Assembly: GCA_030765665.1 (NCBI GenBank)
Contig: JAVCCD010000183.1
Span: 1-9,339, forward strand
Reading direction: 5' to 3'
Source: Candidatus Tenebribacter mawsonii
GTDB taxonomy: Bacteria; Cloacimonadota; Cloacimonadia; Cloacimonadales; TCS61
DNA: 9,339 bases
Shown here: one piece after another, positions 6,986-9,339 of the stretch
Numbering within the stretch: the stretch's first letter is position 1
Layout of the letters: the number at the start of each line of letters is the position of its first letter
Translations under genes and position numbers: made by a program
Notes under the pieces: model-generated
Seen by the model: the letters and a program-made list of their open reading frames with translations, nothing else
Told to the model about the DNA's origin: nothing
Database searches by the model: none

Positions 6986-7873
6986 ATGAAACTAATTATA
7001 ATAATCGCATTCATAGTTATTAGTACAATACCAACTTTTAGCCAGGAATACAAGATCATCGATACGAAAACTAAGGAAGAGATCGTACTTAAGGAAATGG
7101 CAGAAAGATTAGGTGATTACGATACGATCTTTTTTGGAGAATTTCATGGGAATAGAATTTTGCATTCATTAGAAATTGAGTTATTAAAGATGTTTCATCG
7201 CAATAATAAGAATCTAATAATTTCAATGGAAATGTTCGAGCGAGATGTTCAGTATGTTCTAGATAAATATCTAAGTGATGAAATCTCTGAAGAGGAATTT
7301 CTGACAAATTCACGCCCCTGGCCGAATTATGAAACAGATTATAAATCATTAATTGAATTTGCTAAAGATAACAAGCTAACTGTTGTTGCGGCAAATATCC
7401 CTCGTCGCTATGCAAATATGATTAGTAAACAGGGATTAAATGCACTTGATTCACTTTCTGCTGATGAGAAGGAATTTGTAGCAAAAAATCATATCGTATT
7501 TGGTGATGAGTATAAAACTCGCTTTATTCAGGTCATGAAAGCAAATATGGAACACAGTAGCAAAATGCCAAAACATATGAAGATGGATTTCGATTTGATC
7601 TATGCCGCTCAATGTATAAAAGACGATACAATGGCAGAATCAATCTTAAAATATCATCGCATTCCGCCTCGACGTAAAGTTATCCATTTTAATGGAGATT
7701 TTCATAGCAGAAAACACTTGGGAACTGCCCAAAAAATTCAGGTATTAGAACCAATGCTCAAAGTTGCTGTAATTGCTCCGCTGGAGTGTGCAGATGAATT
7801 CAATTGGAAAGATGAAGATTTGTTAGAAGGTGAATTTCTGATACTGCTGAAAGAAGATATCTCTGAGGAATAG
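6986..7873 (+). CDS. ChaN/DUF399-family putative haem-binding exported protein
   Basis: This 295-residue protein has a signal peptide (charged start, hydrophobic core, probable cleavage after TFS near residue 19) and no lipobox cysteine, so it is exported but not an obvious lipoprotein. It matches the ChaN-like haem-binding family (Cofac_haem_bdg). Landmarks are GEFHGN at 51-56, SMEMFERD, SRPWPNYETDY, AANIPRRYA and, near the end, FNGDFHSRKHLG. ChaN from Campylobacter binds cofacial haem at a dimer interface and has been linked to iron uptake; other members are uncharacterised, so haem binding here is inference from the family. The ATG is one base after the thioredoxin-like stop, with AAGGA about 11 bases upstream. 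The pairing with a thioredoxin-fold gene may reflect operon packing only. Confidence 0.85.
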   Translation: MKLIIIIAFIVISTIPTFSQEYKIIDTKTKEEIVLKEMAERLGDYDTIFFGEFHGNRILHSLEIELLKMFHRNNKNLIISMEMFERDVQYVLDKYLSDEISEEEFLTNSRPWPNYETDYKSLIEFAKDNKLTVVAANIPRRYANMISKQGLNALDSLSADEKEFVAKNHIVFGDEYKTRFIQVMKANMEHSSKMPKHMKMDFDLIYAAQCIKDDTMAESILKYHRIPPRRKVIHFNGDFHSRKHLGTAQKIQVLEPMLKVAVIAPLECADEFNWKDEDLLEGEFLILLKEDISEE

Positions 7874-7988
7874 AATTTTAATAAATAATAACCCCGTCTT
7901 CTTATCATAATGAATATCGTGATCAATAAGGCGATTCTTTTGATAACCTTTACCATAAATGAATTCAGCCCTTTCTAAAAAAAACAAT

Positions 7989-8016
7989 TTGACATCAAAA
8001 GGTTTTAAATTATCTT
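7989..8016 (+). promoter_or_regulatory. Promoter of the TetR-family gene
   Basis: A perfect -35 hexamer TTGACA (7989-7994) is followed after 16 bp by TATCTT (8011-8016), a fair -10. It lies just upstream of the palindromic operator and 43 bp before the proposed ATG at 8059, giving a short leader as expected for an autoregulated repressor. Confidence 0.55.
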
Positions 8017-8017
8017 T

Positions 8018-8042
8018 GTTAGTATTCACTAACTTGGTGAAT
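8018..8042. promoter_or_regulatory. Palindromic operator, probable TetR-family binding site
   Basis: A 19-bp inverted repeat, ATTCACTAACTTGGTGAAT (8024-8042), is centred on the C at 8033, with a single mismatched pair. It overlaps a second perfect repeat, GTTAGT-ATTC-ACTAAC (8018-8033). Size, symmetry and position between the -10 element and the start codon fit an operator of the adjacent TetR-family regulator. Part of it recurs inverted after the tetR stop. Confidence 0.6.
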
Positions 8043-8044
8043 GC

Positions 8045-8051
8045 AGGAGGT
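8045..8051 (+). promoter_or_regulatory. Ribosome-binding site that sets the TetR-family start
   Basis: AGGAGGT lies seven bases before the ATG at 8059. The in-frame ATG at 8041 would place this site inside the coding region and overlaps the operator, so 8059 is the better start. Confidence 0.85.
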
Positions 8052-8058
8052 AATAAAA

Positions 8059-8637
8059 ATGTTCAGCGAAAGACAGCAGCAAATTGTAGGAACAGCGATC
8101 AAGATTATTGCTAACAATGGAATTCAAAACCTTACAACAAAAAATATAGCAAAAGAAATCGGAATCTCTGAACCTGCGCTTTACAGACATTTCAATAGTA
8201 AATTGGAAATTTTAAAAGCTGTAATTTCTTATTTCCAAATTAAAATGCAACCTGCTTCGGAAAAACTTAAAAAAAACTCAAATGCTTTAAATAAAATAGA
8301 AAATTTTATGTTAGAGCATTTAAAAATAATTAATCAGAATCCAGATTTTGCTAAGGTAATTTTTTCTGAAGCGAATTTTCAGAATGAAGAAGATCTTATA
8401 TTAAAAATGAATAATATGATGAACCAATCTCACAAGATTCTGGAAGCAGTAGTGCAATCTGGTCAGAACAATAATGAAATCAGAAATGATATAAGCTCAT
8501 TAAGTATAATCAGAATAATCATCGGCTCGATGAGATTATTGGTTACTCAATGGAGCATGTCCGGAATGATCTTCAATTTAGAAAATGAAGGCAAACAGCT
8601 TAATGACGATATTAAAAAACTAATTAATGAGAAATAA
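8059..8637 (+). CDS. TetR/AcrR-family transcriptional regulator
   Basis: This 192-residue repressor has an N-terminal TetR helix-turn-helix: IVGTAIKIIANNGIQNLTTKNIAKEIG... then ISEPALYRHFNSK, the recognition helix and the conserved YRHF. The C-terminal two thirds are helical and variable, as usual for the ligand-binding and dimerisation domain; the ligand cannot be told. The start is taken at 8059 because AGGAGGT lies seven bases before it, giving MFSERQQQI; an ATG six codons earlier has no such site. It sits behind a TTGACA promoter with a palindromic operator, implying autorepression. It is followed on the same strand by an RND-type exporter, the usual target of such regulators, and part of the operator reappears between the two genes. 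Confidence 0.92.
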   Translation: MFSERQQQIVGTAIKIIANNGIQNLTTKNIAKEIGISEPALYRHFNSKLEILKAVISYFQIKMQPASEKLKKNSNALNKIENFMLEHLKIINQNPDFAKVIFSEANFQNEEDLILKMNNMMNQSHKILEAVVQSGQNNNEIRNDISSLSIIRIIIGSMRLLVTQWSMSGMIFNLENEGKQLNDDIKKLINEK

Positions 8638-8651
8638 AATTATGAATGTAG

Positions 8652-8671
8652 AGTTAGTGAATGTTAACTAA
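8652..8671. promoter_or_regulatory. Second putative TetR-family operator, ahead of the exporter leader
   Basis: AGTTAGTGAAT (8652-8662) is the exact reverse complement of 8024-8034 in the tetR operator. It is followed by ACTAA (8667-8671), which pairs with TTAGT (8654-8658). The symmetry is poorer than in the first site: half-site spacing is 8 rather than 4 bp and the 19-bp palindrome is not complete. It lies 15 bases after the tetR stop and just before the first leader ribosome-binding site. Confidence 0.45.
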
Positions 8672-8683
8672 GGGAGGAAAAAG

Positions 8684-8740
8684 ATGAAAAAAATATATAT
8701 TTTTTATTCTTTCCGAAGCCTCTCACAAAGGAATACTTGA
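8684..8740 (+). other. Short start-like frame (18 codons) running into the first repeat element
   Basis: An ATG preceded by AGGGAGG (8671-8677) opens MKKIYIFYS, which resembles the start of a signal peptide or membrane gene. After nine codons it runs into repeat element A and stops 57 bases from the ATG. It could be a leader peptide, or the stump of a gene whose remainder was lost when the element arrived. Neither can be shown from this window. Confidence 0.3.
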
Positions 8741-8819
8741 ATTTAGGATTTGGAAAGTGTTAGCTCATTTACAACCTTCCGAATCTTTATATAAGAAAAA
8801 GTGATAGAAAGCTTCAGAA
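8711..8819 (+). repeat. Inverted-repeat-bounded 109-bp element, copy A
   Basis: It is bounded by TTCCGAAGC and GCTTCAGAA, a 9-bp inverted repeat with one mismatch. This is the most divergent copy. It is the only one preceded by non-repeat leader sequence. Confidence 0.85.
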
Positions 8820-8840
8820 TGTAAAAAAAAAGGAGAAAGT

Positions 8841-8921
8841 ATGGAAAAATTATTGAATAAGTTACTGTTTCCGAAGCCTCCCACAAAGGAATACTTGAAT
8901 TTAGGATTTGGAAAGTTTTAG
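8841..8921 (+). other. Decoy start and 26-codon frame, first copy
   Basis: AAGGAG then ATG (8841) opens a 26-residue frame beginning MEKLLNKLLFPKPPTKE and ending LGFGKF. The first nine residues parallel the real exporter N-terminus (MEKFLNKFL); the rest is read from element B. It has a good ribosome-binding site and would be translated if transcribed. Whether the peptide matters, or only the ribosome loading, is unknown. Confidence 0.35.
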
Positions 8922-8977
8922 CTCATTTACAACCTTCCGAATCTTTATATAAGAAAGAGTGAAAGAAAGCTTCGGAA
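8869..8977 (+). repeat. Inverted-repeat-bounded 109-bp element, copy B
   Basis: It has perfect 9-bp ends, TTCCGAAGC (8869-8877) and GCTTCGGAA (8969-8977). A second TTCCGAA at 8935-8941 can also pair with the right end, making a hairpin with a 29-base loop just upstream of the ribosome-binding site. Confidence 0.88.
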
Positions 8978-8997
8978 TGTAAAAAAAAGGAGAAAAG

Positions 8998-9078
8998 ATG
9001 GAAAAATTATTGAATAAATTACTGTTTCCGAAGCCTCCCACAAAGGAATACTTGAATTTAGGATTTGGAAAGTTTTAG
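8998..9078 (+). other. Decoy start and 26-codon frame, second copy
   Basis: This frame encodes exactly the same 26-residue peptide as 8841-8921. The only nucleotide difference in the frame is synonymous (AAG to AAA at codon 7). AAGGAG lies seven bases before the ATG. The C-terminal part comes from element C. Confidence 0.35.
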
Positions 9079-9134
9079 CTCATTTACAACCTTCCGAATC
9101 TTTATATAAGAAAGAGTGATAGAAAGCTTCGGAA
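9026..9134 (+). repeat. Inverted-repeat-bounded 109-bp element, copy C
   Basis: It has perfect 9-bp inverted ends (9026-9034 and 9126-9134) and differs from copy B at one base. It sits directly upstream of the real exporter ribosome-binding site. Confidence 0.88.
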
Positions 9135-9144
9135 TGTAAAAAAA

Positions 9145-9150
9145 AAGGAG
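9145..9150 (+). promoter_or_regulatory. Ribosome-binding site of the exporter gene
   Basis: AAGGAG lies five bases before the ATG at 9156. Sequence from the end of copy C through the first codons matches the two upstream decoys, so the real and decoy starts have nearly the same strength. Confidence 0.8.
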
Positions 9151-9155
9151 AAAGT

Positions 9156-9339
9156 ATGGAAAAGTTTTTGAATAAGTTTCTGAGATTTCCCAAAATAACG
9201 ATGTTGGCTTTGTTGATCATCTCAGTCGCATTTTTTATGGTAATGAAAAAAAATAGCAGAATGGAAACAGATCTTGATAAATATATGCCGCAAGATCATC
9301 CTGCATTTGTTTATAGTGATGAGGCAGAAGAGATATTTA
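9156..9339 (+). CDS. RND/MMPL-family exporter, 5' part (right edge)
   Basis: The first 61 residues of a probable RND-superfamily (MMPL/COG1033-type) inner-membrane exporter are visible. It begins MEKFLNKFLRFPKIT, continues with one hydrophobic helix (about residues 16-33), and then reads SRMETDLDKYMPQDHPAFVYSDEAEEIF. This layout, a short cytosolic start, TM1, then a periplasmic stretch with D-L-x-x-Y-x-P-x-D-H-P, is typical of these transporters. The substrate (lipid, hopanoid or drug) cannot be told from this fragment. The frame is open at the window edge. It lies downstream of a TetR-family regulator and a putative operator, the common efflux-regulation arrangement. The 5' end of the gene has been duplicated upstream. 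Confidence 0.75.
   Translation, partial: MEKFLNKFLRFPKITMLALLIISVAFFMVMKKNSRMETDLDKYMPQDHPAFVYSDEAEEIF

Larger units (their letters stand above)
8710..9182 (+). repeat. Three tandem units of 157-158 bp carrying duplicated exporter start signals
   Basis: The units are 8710-8867, 8868-9024 and 9025-9182. Each has a 109-bp element followed by about 48 bp with a poly-A run, AAGGAG, ATG and codons for MEKLLNKLL, or MEKFLNKFL in the last unit, which is the real exporter start. The elements of units two and three differ at one position. The first differs from them at four or five. This region plus the adjoining leader fills the gap of more than 500 bases between tetR and the exporter. Apart from the short frames listed, no gene is seen in it. 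Confidence 0.95.

Noticed and set aside
7823..8029. Minus-strand 68-codon gene starting with GTG at 8029
   Set aside because: It has no ribosome-binding site, overlaps the ChaN 3' end and the tetR promoter and operator, and starts inside the palindrome. It is kept only as a possible remnant in the findings.
8041..8058. Upstream ATG at 8041 as the TetR-family start
   Set aside because: It overlaps the operator and lacks a Shine-Dalgarno site, while AGGAGGT is correctly placed for the ATG at 8059.
8969..8990. Intrinsic terminator at the right end of the repeat element
   Set aside because: The stem is followed by a run of A on the + strand, which becomes part of the ribosome-binding region; there is no U-run after the hairpin.
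8710..9182. CRISPR array
   Set aside because: The units are about 158 bp and nearly identical throughout, with no short repeats separated by unique spacers and no cas genes.

Overview
The window is AT-rich, gene-dense bacterial DNA. All confident genes read on the + strand, with tight spacing and mostly strong Shine-Dalgarno sites (GGAGG/AAGGAG type). The gene set is a Na+-translocating NADH:quinone oxidoreductase (NQR), a rubrerythrin-like ferritin, formate-tetrahydrofolate ligase, and a secreted ChaN-type protein with a signal peptide. This suggests a Gram-negative, probably anaerobic or microaerophilic bacterium. Candidate lineages are the FCB-type or candidate-phylum groups such as Cloacimonadota. 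That placement is inference, because no rRNA or other phylogenetic marker is present.

Layout. Bases 1-2784 hold the distal half of an nqr operon: the 3' part of nqrC (cut by the left edge), nqrD, nqrE and a short nqrF. The genes overlap or nearly touch. An unrecognised 150-residue soluble protein (2823-3275) follows 38 bp later, probably in the same transcript. After a 169-bp gap comes a pair 21 bp apart: a ferritin-like diiron protein and a dihydroorotate-dehydrogenase-like flavoprotein without the canonical catalytic cysteine motif. Next are fhs, a small thioredoxin-fold protein (GTG start) and a ChaN/DUF399-family secreted protein, the last three closely packed. A promoter, a palindromic operator and a TetR-family regulator gene follow. 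The last 700 bases hold a tandem repeat and then the 5' end of an RND/MMPL-type exporter cut by the right edge.

How the parts relate. NqrC-F are the FMN-carrying, Fe-S-carrying membrane and NADH-oxidising subunits of one sodium pump; nqrA and nqrB should lie upstream. Ferritin, thioredoxin-like protein and Fhs fit redox homeostasis and one-carbon metabolism. The TetR regulator probably represses itself and the exporter: an 11-bp sequence from its operator recurs in inverted orientation just after its stop codon, ahead of the exporter.

The most unusual structure is at 8710-9182. A unit of about 158 bp is repeated three times in tandem. Each unit has a 109-bp element bounded by 9-bp inverted repeats, followed by a copy of the exporter's ribosome-binding site, start codon and first codons. 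The transcript therefore presents two near-identical decoy starts, plus a third unrelated one, before the real exporter start. The rest of the window is largely ordinary core metabolism.
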